The notes beneath the pieces are model-generated. The model was not told where the DNA came from and did no database searches. It saw only the letters and a list, made by a program, of their open reading frames with translations. The position numbers were made by a program, and so were the translations under genes. DNA of 64,000 bases from Pseudomonas azadiae (GTDB taxonomy: Bacteria; Pseudomonadota; Gammaproteobacteria; Pseudomonadales; Pseudomonadaceae), in assembly GCF_019145355.1 (NCBI RefSeq), contig NZ_JAHSTY010000001.1, forward strand, positions 1,116,001 to 1,180,000, in the 5' to 3' direction. Positions within the stretch are counted from its first letter, which is position 1. Each line of letters opens with the position of its first letter. Below, piece after piece: positions 26,892 to 36,266 of the stretch.

Positions 26892-28022
26892 TCACTTACC
26901 GATTTGCCGATACGGCAGGGCGGCCCTCGCCTCTTCGGCATACGCCAAAACCCCCACCCGCTCGCGCTCGAGGAAATCCTCCACGGCGTTCTTCAAACCC
27001 GGATGACGCAGGTAGTGCCAGGATCGGGTAATCACCGGTTCAAAACCGCGTATCAACTTGTGCTCGCCTTGGGCTCCGGCGTCGAAGCGTTGCACGCCGT
27101 GGGCGATGGCGTAGTCCATGCCCTGGTAGAAGCAGGTCTCGAAATGCAGGCGGTCGAATTCCCCCAGGCAGCCCCAGTAGCGGCCATAAAAGCTGTCGCC
27201 GTCGATCAGGCTGAACGCCATGGCCACCGGGCGAGTACCTTGCTTGGCCAGCACCACGCGAATCGCTTCGGGCATGCGCTCGGCCAGCAGGCTGAAAAAG
27301 GCGCGGGTCAGGTAGGGCGATTGGCGGCGCACTGCGTAGGTGTTGGCGTAGCAGGCGTAGACAAAATCCCACTGCGCTTCACTCAGTTCATGGCCTTGCA
27401 GCCATTGGAACTCGATGCCCTGCCCCGCGACTTGTTCGCGCTCCTTGCGCATCTGTTTGCGCTTGCGTGAGCTCAAGGCATCGAGGAAATCCTGGAAGTC
27501 GCGGTAGCCACGGTTCTGCCAGTGAAATTGGCACCCGAGGCGCTGCAGCCAGCCCGGTTGTTGCGCCAGCGCATCATCGGCCAGGCCATCGGTGAAGTTG
27601 ATATGGGCACTGGAGAGCCCTTCTATTTCCAAATAACCCGGCAAGCTTTTGAGCAGTTCGAAACCGTCGTCAGCATTGGCTGCCAATAGGCGCGGCCCGC
27701 TGACCGGGCTGAACGGCACGGCCGTCAGCAGCTTGGGGTAATAGTCGATGCCGGCCCGCTCACAGGCGTCGGCCCAGCCGTGATCAAACACGTACTCACC
27801 GTAGGAATGCCACTTGCGATAACCGGGCAGCGCCGCCACCAGCCGATCGCCCTCCCAGTGCAACAAATGCTCCGGCCGCCAGCCCGATTGCGGACCCAGG
27901 CTGGCGCTGTCCTCCAGCGCGCTCAGGAACGCATGCCGCACGAACGGCTGGCCCCGCGGCACCAGCGCATCCCAGGCTTGCGGGGCGATCTCGGACAGGC
28001 TGTCCAGGCGTTGCAACGGCAT
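26892..28022 (-). CDS. GNAT/FemAB-like N-acyltransferase (COG3146, DUF482)
   Basis: The protein has about 376 residues. It contains HFNW-like and FemAB-like blocks: GQPFVRHAFLSALEDS near 25, FVYACYANTYAVRR near 220, and AMAFSLIDGDSFYGRYWGC and LHFETCFYQGMDYAIAHG near 270-310. Family members are thought to transfer amino acids or acyl groups, but no substrate is established. Three start codons lie within 12 bases; I prefer the ATG at 28022 with GAGG six bases upstream, giving MPLQRLDSL. Its last base region touches a REP element. Confidence 0.72.
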   Translation of the reverse strand: MPLQRLDSLSEIAPQAWDALVPRGQPFVRHAFLSALEDSASLGPQSGWRPEHLLHWEGDRLVAALPGYRKWHSYGEYVFDHGWADACERAGIDYYPKLLTAVPFSPVSGPRLLAANADDGFELLKSLPGYLEIEGLSSAHINFTDGLADDALAQQPGWLQRLGCQFHWQNRGYRDFQDFLDALSSRKRKQMRKEREQVAGQGIEFQWLQGHELSEAQWDFVYACYANTYAVRRQSPYLTRAFFSLLAERMPEAIRVVLAKQGTRPVAMAFSLIDGDSFYGRYWGCLGEFDRLHFETCFYQGMDYAIAHGVQRFDAGAQGEHKLIRGFEPVITRSWHYLRHPGLKNAVEDFLERERVGVLAYAEEARAALPYRQIGK

Positions 28023-28140
28023 TGGCATCCTCACTGGTTCAGGGGCATGAAAGCTTCGCGAGTATCGCCGATTGCCGGGCTTCGCACACCTGCGTTTCGC
28101 GCGACAAGGCTCTGAACCAATAGTTCCAGCTAAAGCAAAT

Positions 28141-28156
28141 TGTCATCTAGATGACA
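28141..28156. promoter_or_regulatory. Perfect 16-base palindrome in the porin upstream region
   Basis: TGTCATCTAGATGACA is fully self-complementary and lies 151 bases before the porin start and 119 bases before the acyltransferase start on the other strand. It looks like a dimeric regulator's operator; the regulator is not identified. The rest of the 284-base gap shows no gene. Confidence 0.5.
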
Positions 28157-28306
28157 TTACTTCGCCACTGCTCCGTCATAAACCATCGCGATACTGACGC
28201 CTGTTTTTAGAGCGCCTGATTCTAGCAGGTGGTTATTTTTTCCGTCCGTCATCGGTCGGTTGTGTCCTGGATGGTTTGCCATCCCTCCTCACTTTCGGAG
28301 ATTGAT

Positions 28307-29659
28307 ATGCGTCTTGCTTCCACCAAAACTGCGGCGGTCCTGTGCGGCGGCCTGTTACTGGCCCTGAGCGTTCCGGCCAGCGCTGCAGTCGACGCTAAAT
28401 TGCTCGACATGCTCAAGGCCAACGGCCAGATCACCGCAGCGCAGTACACTGAACTGCAAAGCGAGTTGGCCAAGGACCAGAAAGAACAGCAGATCGCACG
28501 GCAAGCTCAACAAGAGACCAACGAACAGATCGCGGCCACCGCGAAGAAGACCAACGAGCTGAGCAGCTTCGACCAGAAGCTGGCCTGGGCGGCAAAGACC
28601 CAGCTCAAGGGCGATGTGCGCTTCCGTCATGAGACCATCAAGATCGACGGCACCCCCAACAATGGCGGTAAAGACAAGGACCGTGATCGTATTCGTGCCC
28701 GTCTGGGCGCGTTTACCGAAATCAACTCGCAGGTCGACACCGGCATCCGCGTCGCCACCGGCAGCAGCGACGATGCTCGTTCCACCAACCAGGACCTGGA
28801 TGGCTACTTCAACAAGAAGTCGATCTGGCTGGACCTGGGCTACATCGACTACCACCCGACCCAAATCAAGAACCTGCACGTGATCGGCGGCAAGATGTTG
28901 CAGCCTTGGGTGAGCATGGCCGACGTGATCTGGGACAGCGATATCAACCCGGAAGGTCTGGCCGTGACCTACAAATACCCGCTGGGCAGCAGCGCCGAGC
29001 TGTTCGGCAGCCTGGGTAACTACAGCCTCAAGGACAACGTCAACGGCGACGGCGTGCAATTTCGCAACGACCTGCGCATGACGGCTGGCCAGTTGGGCTC
29101 GCGCTTCTCGCTGACCGACAACCTGAAACTGACCCTGGGCGGCAGCGTCTACGCGTTCCAGAACGACGAAGACAGCCGTTGCCCGACTGCCACCGGTACT
29201 ACCCCTGGCTGCCTGACCCCTAGCGAAACCGTCGCCAATACCACTGCCGGCAATGCCAGCGAGTACCGCTTGTACGAAGGCTTCAGCCAAGTCGACATCG
29301 GCGGCCTGGCTGTACCGTTGTCGTTCTACGGCCAGTACGTGCAAAACACCAAGGCCACTGACAAAGACAAGGACACTGCCTGGTTGCTCGGTGCCAAATC
29401 CAAGGTGTTCGGCTTGAACCTGGACTACAACTACCGCGACGTACAGCGCTACGCAGTGGTCGGCGCCTTCACGGATTCGGACTTCGCCGGCGGCTTCACC
29501 GGTGCACGTGGTCACAAGTTCAAGGTCGGCTACGACATCGACAAGAACTTCGCCATCGGCGCCACCTACTTCCTGACCAAGGCCGACTACGCCAGCGCCA
29601 CCGGCTATCGCGATGCCAACGCCAACACGCTGCAGTTGGATGCAGAAGCCAAGTTCTAA
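28307..29659 (+). CDS. Putative outer-membrane porin (Porin_5 type)
   Basis: The 450-residue protein has a signal peptide ending VPASAA. A periplasmic coiled-coil-like stretch rich in Gln and Glu (about residues 35-85, e.g. LAKDQKEQQIARQAQQE) follows, and then a long run of amphipathic strands ends in EAKF, as expected of an outer-membrane barrel. The only cysteines form a close pair (DSRCPTATGTTPGCLTP), perhaps a loop disulfide. GGAG precedes the ATG. The solute is unknown. An exposed palindrome upstream suggests specific control. Confidence 0.8.
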   Translation: MRLASTKTAAVLCGGLLLALSVPASAAVDAKLLDMLKANGQITAAQYTELQSELAKDQKEQQIARQAQQETNEQIAATAKKTNELSSFDQKLAWAAKTQLKGDVRFRHETIKIDGTPNNGGKDKDRDRIRARLGAFTEINSQVDTGIRVATGSSDDARSTNQDLDGYFNKKSIWLDLGYIDYHPTQIKNLHVIGGKMLQPWVSMADVIWDSDINPEGLAVTYKYPLGSSAELFGSLGNYSLKDNVNGDGVQFRNDLRMTAGQLGSRFSLTDNLKLTLGGSVYAFQNDEDSRCPTATGTTPGCLTPSETVANTTAGNASEYRLYEGFSQVDIGGLAVPLSFYGQYVQNTKATDKDKDTAWLLGAKSKVFGLNLDYNYRDVQRYAVVGAFTDSDFAGGFTGARGHKFKVGYDIDKNFAIGATYFLTKADYASATGYRDANANTLQLDAEAKF

Positions 29660-29765
29660 CCTTCAGTGTTGAAAGCCTCGAGCCAGGACGGCTCGAGGTA
29701 GCTGCAACTGTCTTGCGTGGTGGATCGGTCCCCATCATCCGCCCGTTCCACCTGCGCGAGCCCGC

Positions 29766-30011
29766 CTATTCCCCGCCTTTGCGGTCTTTGAGCCGTTCTT
29801 CAGCCAGCCGCTGCGCCAAGGCATCCACATCCTCCACCGGCGCCTCCGGCATGAGCTTCAGCGTCGCCTGCATCAGGCGCATCTGGCGCATAAACCGTCG
29901 GCAGTTCGGGCAGAACATCAGGTGATGACGCACCAGCAGACGCTCGCGAAAGGTCAATTGCCCATCGAGATAGTCACTGGAACGTGCCACTTGTTCTTTG
30001 CAGGTCAACAT
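29766..30011 (-). CDS. Zinc-finger anti-sigma factor of the zf-HC2 type
   Basis: The 81-residue protein has the zinc-binding anti-sigma motif RHHLMFCPNC (His-x3-Cys-x2-Cys, residues about 28-37) and helices on both sides, with no membrane segment, so it should be cytoplasmic. Such ZAS proteins bind ECF sigma factors and keep them inactive. Its start overlaps the end of the sigma gene by 7 bases, which points to translational coupling and a direct partner relation. Confidence 0.85.
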   Translation of the reverse strand: MLTCKEQVARSSDYLDGQLTFRERLLVRHHLMFCPNCRRFMRQMRLMQATLKLMPEAPVEDVDALAQRLAEERLKDRKGGE

Positions 30012-30619
30012 TCGCCCGTTTCCTCAAAATGCTCCACCGTGGCAAAGACTTTAAGCCGCGCCCGATGCAATAACACACGCACATTGGACAGCGAGAGCGT
30101 CAGCAAATTACAAATTTCCTCCAGCTCCAGGCCCTGGCGCTCACGCAGCACCAGCACACTGCTCTGTAACTGCGACAAACTCAGCAACGTATGCTCCAGG
30201 CACTTGCGCAGTTCATCCTCCGTCAGCAGGGCTTCCGGGGTGTCCTGATGCCAGGCGTAAGGGGCGACAGCCCAGTGGCCATCGTCGGGTGCGAAGCGGT
30301 CGTCACCGAGGGTGCCGTGGGGTGAGGGCAAGTCGTCGAGCAACACTTCGCGACGATTCTGCTTGTAGCGCCCCTTGGCGGCGTTGGCGGTGATGGTCAA
30401 CAGCCAGGTCTTGAGGCTGGAACGCCCTTCGAATCTGGCCAGGTTGCGCACCACCGAGAGCCACGCATCCTGCACGACTTCATCGGCGTGGCGCTGGCCG
30501 ACAATGGCATAGGCCACGGCACGCATGGCGCTTTGGTATTGGGTGACCAATTCCTTGTAGGCCCGTTGCTCGCCCTTGAGCAGCCGTTCAAGCAGGTGCG
30601 CGTCGTCCGCTGCTGCCAT
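30005..30619 (-). CDS. ECF-family RNA polymerase sigma factor
   Basis: The 204-residue protein has sigma region 2 (VAYAIVGQRHADEVVQDAWL, then LKTWLLTITANAAKGRYKQN). After a linker it has region 4 (LSQLQSSVLVLRERQGLELE with the helix-turn-helix LSLSNVRVLLHRARLKVF). GAGG precedes the ATG. It is paired with the zinc-finger anti-sigma gene, and a KAS III gene lies upstream on the same strand, an arrangement that matches, from memory, P. aeruginosa PA3284-PA3286. Its regulon is unknown; membrane or fatty-acid stress is a guess from context. Confidence 0.88.
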   Translation of the reverse strand: MAAADDAHLLERLLKGEQRAYKELVTQYQSAMRAVAYAIVGQRHADEVVQDAWLSVVRNLARFEGRSSLKTWLLTITANAAKGRYKQNRREVLLDDLPSPHGTLGDDRFAPDDGHWAVAPYAWHQDTPEALLTEDELRKCLEHTLLSLSQLQSSVLVLRERQGLELEEICNLLTLSLSNVRVLLHRARLKVFATVEHFEETGEC

Positions 30620-30654
30620 TGTCTACCTCGATTTGGCTCTGCAAACCCGATGCC

Positions 30655-30741
30655 TGTGGGAGCTGGCTTGCCTGCGATACAGGCACCTCGGTATGTCAGG
30701 GAGACCGAGTTGATACTATCGCAGGCAAGCCAGCTCCCACA
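30655..30741. repeat. REP palindrome pair (TGTGGGAGCTGGCTTGCCTG type)
   Basis: Arms TGTGGGAGCTGGCTTGCCTG and complement lie between the KAS III stop and the sigma gene start, both on the minus strand. Such hairpins may separate the two transcripts. Confidence 0.9.
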
Positions 30742-30763
30742 GTTGACCGCAGCGGTCGATAGA

Positions 30764-31885
30764 TCAGCGTTTGCGCAGGATCACGCTGCCGATCGAATAC
30801 CCGGCGCCGAACGAACTGAGTACGGCGACGGAGCCTTTGGGCAAATCGTCCTGGTAGGTGTGGAACGCAATCACCGAACCCGCCGAGCTGGTATTGGCGT
30901 AGGTATCCAGGATCACCGGGGCTTCTTCCACGGTGGCTTCGCGGCCCAATAGCTTCTTTACGATCAGGTGGTTCATGCTCAGGTTGGCCTGGTGCAGCCA
31001 GAAGCGCTTTACATCGGCCACGTCCAGCTGGTTTTCCTGCAAATGCACGCCGATCAGTTCGGCAACCATCGGGCAGACGTCGCGGAACACCTTGCGGCCT
31101 TCCTGCACGAACAGCTTGTCGGGCGCGCCGATGCCTTCTTCCGCCGTGCGGTTAAGGAAGCCGAAGTTGTTACGGATGTTGTTGGAGAACTTGGTCAGCA
31201 GCTTGGTGCTCACCACGTCGAACTGATGCTCGGAGGTCGCCAGGTCGGCGCGCTCCAGGATCACCGCGGTGGCCGCGTCACCAAAGATGAAATGGCTGTC
31301 GCGGTCGCGGAAGTTCAGGTGCCCGGTGCAAACTTCCGGGTTGACCATCAGGATCGCCCGCGCCTGGCCGAGCTGGATGCTGTTGGCGGCGTTCTGGATG
31401 CCGAAAGTCGCTGAGGAACAGGCCACGTTCATGTCAAAACCAAAACCCTCGATGCCCAGGGCTTCCTGGACTTCGATGGCGATGGCCGGGTAGGCGCGTT
31501 GCAGGTTGGAGCAGGCGACGATCACGCCGTCGATGTCGGCGGCGGTCTTGCCGGCGCGTTGCAGGGCCTGTTCAGCGGCGCCGATGGCCATCTGGCAGAG
31601 CACCGACCATTCGTCGTTGCTGCGCTCGGGCAGGCGCGGAGCCATGCGCCGGGGGTCCAGGATGCCGTCTTTGTCCATCACGAAGCGGCTTTTGATGCCC
31701 GAGGCTTTCTCGATGAAGGCTGCGCTGGATTCGGTCAGCGCCTGCACCTCACCGCGCTCGATGGCGACAGCGTTTTCGCTGTTGAACTGTTGCACGTAAG
31801 CATTGAAAGACTGCACCAGCTCTTCGTTGGAGATGCTGTTGGCCGGGGTGTACAGGCCGGTGCCGCTGATGACGACGTTATGCAC
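30764..31885 (-). CDS. Beta-ketoacyl-ACP synthase III (FabH2-like, PA3286-type)
   Basis: The 373-residue thiolase-fold enzyme has the KAS III triad: Cys156 in NVACSSATFG, His in WLHQAN near 284, and Asn in TYANTSSAGS near 320. It should condense an acyl-CoA with malonyl-ACP. Its closest match from memory, PA3286, diverts medium-chain acyl-CoA from beta-oxidation into fatty acid synthesis. A GTG start at 31885 with AGGAA upstream gives the family's usual length; the longer ATG frame adds 29 unrelated residues. Confidence 0.85.
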   Translation of the reverse strand: MHNVVISGTGLYTPANSISNEELVQSFNAYVQQFNSENAVAIERGEVQALTESSAAFIEKASGIKSRFVMDKDGILDPRRMAPRLPERSNDEWSVLCQMAIGAAEQALQRAGKTAADIDGVIVACSNLQRAYPAIAIEVQEALGIEGFGFDMNVACSSATFGIQNAANSIQLGQARAILMVNPEVCTGHLNFRDRDSHFIFGDAATAVILERADLATSEHQFDVVSTKLLTKFSNNIRNNFGFLNRTAEEGIGAPDKLFVQEGRKVFRDVCPMVAELIGVHLQENQLDVADVKRFWLHQANLSMNHLIVKKLLGREATVEEAPVILDTYANTSSAGSVIAFHTYQDDLPKGSVAVLSSFGAGYSIGSVILRKR

Positions 31886-32117
31886 GGTCGTTCCTCTAAA
31901 TCTGTCAGGCAGAAGATATTGGTACCGTCGTACCAAACTGTAAGTAGTCCGATTCCGCACCGCAGGCACCAAACCGGCATCGCTTTATTCCATCGCGTCG
32001 CAGCCCTTCACGACGATCCCGGCATTTATAGCGACGAAGTTTGCCACAAACCCGGGGATTTGGCGCCCTATCCCACATAAACACCCTATTGGTGGAAGCC
32101 GGGAGATGCACACTCAT

Positions 32118-32252
32118 TGTAGTGAGCGGGCTTGCCCGCGCTGGGTGGCGAAGCCGCCCCAACCCGGAGCAACGCATTTCTCCAGACAGAACTCAGGCGC
32201 CTGGTTTTGGGGCGGCTTCGCCACCCAGCGCGGGGCGAGCCCGCTCACTACA
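32118..32252. repeat. REP palindrome pair (TGTAGTGAGCGGGCTTG type)
   Basis: Arms TGTAGTGAGCGGGCTTGCCC and near-complement enclose a loop of roughly 60 bases. It fills most of the 382-base gap between KAS III and hrpA; the left part 31886-32117 should hold the KAS III promoter, and nothing else is seen. Confidence 0.9.
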
Positions 32253-32267
32253 AGGGACAGGCAGAAT

Positions 32268-35200
32268 TCAGGGCTCTACCTGACTCCACTGCTTGCTCAG
32301 GCGCTTGTCGGAAATCGGCACTTTGGTGCCCAACTGCTGGCCAAACAGCGACACGCGGTATTCTTCCAGCCACCAGCGGTAGAGCTCCAGCTGGGGATCG
32401 CGCTTGCCTTCCTGGGCGTGCTTTTTCAGGCGATTCTCGTACTGCGCCCACAAGCCGCCCAGCTCGGTGCTCCACACACGGTCCTTTTGTACCTGGCTCG
32501 GCAGTTTCTCCAGGCGCAGTTCAATGGCCTTGAGGTAACGCGGCAATTCCTTGAACCACTGCGCCGGGGTTTCGCGCACAAACCCTGGGTACACCAGGTT
32601 GCCCAGTTGCTGCTTGATGTCGTTAAGCGCCACGGCCTGGGCGAGGTCGATCTTGCCCTTGAAGCGCTTTTGCAGGCCGTGCCAGAGTTTCAGCACTTCC
32701 AGGGTCTGGCGCGCCAGGCGTTCGGCCTGTTCGGTCCAGCCACCACGTTTACGCTCGGCCAAGGCCGCCAGGCCAGCACCGTCGCGCGGCAGGCTGGCTT
32801 CGCCTTCAAGCACGCAGGCGTCGAGGCTGGCCAGCAGGATATCTTCCACCAACGCATCAATACGCCCCAATTCGCGGTACATCAGGCCCAGTTCGGTCAG
32901 GCCCGGCAATTTGCCGCGCAGGAATTTCGCCGGCTCGGCCAATTGCTGCATCAGCAAGCGCTGCAATGCGCGACGGTGCTGGAACTCCGCTTCAGCCGCC
33001 GTGGAGAAACGCCCCTCCTTGACCGTACCGTTTTCTTCCACCAACGCCGGGTAAACCGTCATCGACAACCCGGCGATCTTTTGTTGAGTCTTTTCCGCCA
33101 CCGCGGCAAACGCCTTGGCTTGCACCGGCTGTTGGCTCTTCGCGGTCTGCGGCACGGCCAACGCGGCCTGGCTGGCTTCGGCAAAGCGCGCCGTCAGCTC
33201 GGCCAGGTCACGGCCTTCGCCAAGAAACTTGCCTTGGCCGTCGACCACTTCCAGGTTCATCTTCAAGTGGCTTTCCACCTGCTGCGCGGCCTCGGCCCAG
33301 GCTTCATCGCTGACGCGCGCGCCGGTCATGCGCAGCAGTTCGCGGCCCAGCGCCTGAGGCAGCGAGCCCTGACCGAATTCGATACGTTGCAGCGCAGCCT
33401 TGACGAAGTCCGGCACCGGCACGAAGTTCTTGCGCAAGGCCTTGGGCAGGTTGCGCACCAGGGCGATGCACTTGGCTTCGATCACCCCCGGCACCAGCCA
33501 TTCCAGACGCTCCGGCGGCAAGGCCGGCAGCAGCGGCGCCGGCACGCGCAGGGTCACGCCGTCGCGCGGGTGGTTGGGTTCGAAGTGGTAACTCAAGGCC
33601 AATTCCAGGTCGCCCAGGTGCAGCGTGTCCGGATAATGCGCGGCGGTGACTTCACTGGCGTCGCGGGCCAGCACGTCTTCTTCGCGCATGATCAGCAGTT
33701 GCGGGTCTTTCTGGCTGTTGACCTTGTACCAGCTGTCGAAGGTGGCGGTCTGGTGAATCTCCGCCGGCAGGCGCGCATCGTAGAAGGCGTACAGGGTCTC
33801 CTCGTCCGCCAGGATGTCGCGGCGGCGCGCCTTGGCTTCGAGTTCGTCGAGCTGCTCCAGCAACTGCTGGTTGGCCGTGAGGCACTTGGCGCGCGACTGG
33901 ATCTCGCCCCGCACCAGGCCTTCGCGGATAAACAGCTCGCGCGACACCACCGGGTCGATCGGCCCGTAATGCACCGGCCGGCGCCCGACCACGATCAGCC
34001 CGAACAGGGTGATCTGCTCAAAGGCCACGACTTGGCCACGCTTCTTCTCCCAATGCGGCTCGAAGTGGTTTTTCTTGATCAGGTGCCCGGCCAACGGCTC
34101 GATCCAGTCGGCGTCGATCTTGGCCACCATGCGCGCATACAGCTTGGTGGTTTCCACCAGTTCGGCGGTCATCAGCCATTGCGGGCGTTTCTTGCCAATG
34201 CCCGACGAGGGGTGAATCCAGAAGCGGCGCTGGCGCGCGCCCAGGTAATCGCCGTCCTCGGTCTTCTGGCCGATCTGGCTGAGCAAGCCGGACAATACCG
34301 CCTTGTGCAATTTCGGGAAATCCGCCGGTTCCTTGTTGATCGTCAACTGCATGTCGCGGCAGATCAGGCTCAACTGGCGATGGGAATCGCGCCACTCGCG
34401 CAGGCGCAGGTAATTGAGGAAGTTCTTGCGGCACCAGTTGCGCAGCGGGCTGGCGGTAAGCGCCTGGCGCTGTTCTTCAAAGCCACGCCATAGGTTGACC
34501 AGCCCGGCGAAGTCCGAGTCCGCGTCTTTCCACTGGGCGTGGGCCTGGTCGGCGGCCTGCTGGCGCTCCGGCGGACGTTCGCGCGGGTCCTGGATCGACA
34601 TGGCGCTGGCGACGATCAGCACTTCCTGCAAGCTGCCGAGCTTGGCGGCTTCCAGCAGCATGCGGCCCATGCGCGGGTCGACCGGCAGGCGCGCCAGTTG
34701 GCGGCCCAGCGGCGTGAGCTGGCTGTTGCGGTCCACCGCCGAGAGTTCTTGCAGCAGGTTGAATCCGTCGCTGATGGCCTTGCCATCCGGCGGTTCGATA
34801 AACGGGAAATCGGTGATTTCGCCGAGGCGCAGGTGCAGCATCTGCAGGATCACGGCGGCGAGGTTGGTGCGCAGGATCTCCGGGTCGGTAAATTCCGGCC
34901 GGCCAATGAAGTCTTCTTCGCTGTACAAGCGAATGCAAATGCCCGGCTCGACCCGGCCGCAACGGCCTTTACGCTGGTTGGCGCTGGCCTGGGAGATCGC
35001 CTCGATCGGCAGGCGCTGCACCTTGGCGCGGTAGCTGTAGCGGCTGATGCGCGCGGTGCCGCTGTCGATCACATAGCGAATGCCCGGCACCGTCAGCGAG
35101 GTTTCCGCAACGTTGGTCGCCAGCACCACACGCCGTCCCGGGTGGGACTGGAAGATACGCTGCTGTTCGGCCGGCGACAGACGCGCGTACAACGGCAGGA

Positions 35201-36179
35201 TTTCGGTGTGCTTGAGCTGGGCCTTGCGCAGCATCTCGGCCGCGTCGCGAATCTCGCGCTCGCCCGGCAAAAACACCAGCACATCGCCAGGGCTACGCCG
35301 CTCGCTGCGCTCATAGGCGGCGATTTCGTCCAGGGTGGCCAGGATCGCCTGGTCCACCGTCAAGTCGTCCTCGACGCGGTTGCCCTCCTCGTCCTGCTCC
35401 AGGGTCAGCGGGCGGTACCAGGTGTCGACCGGGAAGGTGCGGCCCGACACTTCCACGATCGGCGCATCGTCGAAGTGCTTGGAAAAGCGCTCCAGGTCGA
35501 TGGTCGCGGAGGTGATGATGACTTTGAGGTCCGGACGACGCGGCAGCAGGGTTTTCAGGTAGCCCAGCAGGAAGTCGATGTTCAGGCTGCGTTCGTGGGC
35601 TTCGTCGACGATGATCGTGTCGTAGCGTTCCAGATAGCGATCATTTTGGGTTTCCGCCAGCAGGATGCCGTCGGTCATCAGCTTGATCAGCGTGTTGGAA
35701 TCGCTCTGGTCTTCGAAGCGCACTTGATAGCCGACCAGCGCGCCGAGCGGCGTGGCCAACTCTTCAGCGACCCGACTGGCGACGCTGCGCGCGGCGATCC
35801 GGCGCGGCTGGGTGTGGCCGATCAGGCCGAACTGGCCGCGGCCGATCTCCAGGCAAATCTTCGGCAACTGGGTGGTTTTACCCGAGCCGGTTTCGCCAGC
35901 GATGATCAGCACCTGATGCTTGTTCAGCGCCGCTTTGATCTCATCGCGCTTGGCCGCAATCGGCAGGCTGTCGTCGTAACGAATCACCGGCAGGCTCGCG
36001 CGCCGCGCCGTGACCTGCGCGCACGATGCCTGCATGCGCGCCACCCACTGCGCCAGCTTGCCCTCGTCGGGTTTCTTGCGCAGTTCAAGCAACTGCCGGC
36101 GCAAGCGCTGGCGGTCGGCAAGCATGGCGTGATCGAGGGTGTTGAGCAGTTGGTCGATAGTGGGCGCTTGGTCAGTCAT
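32268..36179 (-). CDS. hrpA: DEAH-box ATP-dependent RNA helicase HrpA
   Basis: The 1303-residue protein matches the usual HrpA length. It has Walker A GETGSGKTTQ near residue 95, DEAH with VDEAHERSLN near 190, TSATI, then NVAETSLTVPG and QRKGRCGRVEPG, followed by the helicase-associated and OB-fold regions and a long C-terminal DUF3418 part. HrpA helps process mRNA and frees collided ribosomes in E. coli. The start is an ATG in MTDQAPTIDQLL. It is monocistronic, with aceK downstream in orientation but separate. Confidence 0.95.
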   Translation of the reverse strand: MTDQAPTIDQLLNTLDHAMLADRQRLRRQLLELRKKPDEGKLAQWVARMQASCAQVTARRASLPVIRYDDSLPIAAKRDEIKAALNKHQVLIIAGETGSGKTTQLPKICLEIGRGQFGLIGHTQPRRIAARSVASRVAEELATPLGALVGYQVRFEDQSDSNTLIKLMTDGILLAETQNDRYLERYDTIIVDEAHERSLNIDFLLGYLKTLLPRRPDLKVIITSATIDLERFSKHFDDAPIVEVSGRTFPVDTWYRPLTLEQDEEGNRVEDDLTVDQAILATLDEIAAYERSERRSPGDVLVFLPGEREIRDAAEMLRKAQLKHTEILPLYARLSPAEQQRIFQSHPGRRVVLATNVAETSLTVPGIRYVIDSGTARISRYSYRAKVQRLPIEAISQASANQRKGRCGRVEPGICIRLYSEEDFIGRPEFTDPEILRTNLAAVILQMLHLRLGEITDFPFIEPPDGKAISDGFNLLQELSAVDRNSQLTPLGRQLARLPVDPRMGRMLLEAAKLGSLQEVLIVASAMSIQDPRERPPERQQAADQAHAQWKDADSDFAGLVNLWRGFEEQRQALTASPLRNWCRKNFLNYLRLREWRDSHRQLSLICRDMQLTINKEPADFPKLHKAVLSGLLSQIGQKTEDGDYLGARQRRFWIHPSSGIGKKRPQWLMTAELVETTKLYARMVAKIDADWIEPLAGHLIKKNHFEPHWEKKRGQVVAFEQITLFGLIVVGRRPVHYGPIDPVVSRELFIREGLVRGEIQSRAKCLTANQQLLEQLDELEAKARRRDILADEETLYAFYDARLPAEIHQTATFDSWYKVNSQKDPQLLIMREEDVLARDASEVTAAHYPDTLHLGDLELALSYHFEPNHPRDGVTLRVPAPLLPALPPERLEWLVPGVIEAKCIALVRNLPKALRKNFVPVPDFVKAALQRIEFGQGSLPQALGRELLRMTGARVSDEAWAEAAQQVESHLKMNLEVVDGQGKFLGEGRDLAELTARFAEASQAALAVPQTAKSQQPVQAKAFAAVAEKTQQKIAGLSMTVYPALVEENGTVKEGRFSTAAEAEFQHRRALQRLLMQQLAEPAKFLRGKLPGLTELGLMYRELGRIDALVEDILLASLDACVLEGEASLPRDGAGLAALAERKRGGWTEQAERLARQTLEVLKLWHGLQKRFKGKIDLAQAVALNDIKQQLGNLVYPGFVRETPAQWFKELPRYLKAIELRLEKLPSQVQKDRVWSTELGGLWAQYENRLKKHAQEGKRDPQLELYRWWLEEYRVSLFGQQLGTKVPISDKRLSKQWSQVEP

Positions 36180-36266
36180 CAGGTACTTTGGCGGTCATCT
36201 ATTTATGCACGGCCGGTAAGTGTGGCAGAAAAGCAGCCTGTCCGGCAGGCCAAACCGTGGGAGCAA

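Noticed and set aside
28170..28200. Pho box before the porin gene
   Set aside because: Only one of the two seven-base direct repeats is recognisable (CCGTCAT); the second does not match.
32106..34493. A 795-codon frame on the plus strand
   Set aside because: It runs antisense to hrpA; its His/Gln/Arg-rich composition is the usual shadow of a GC-rich gene.
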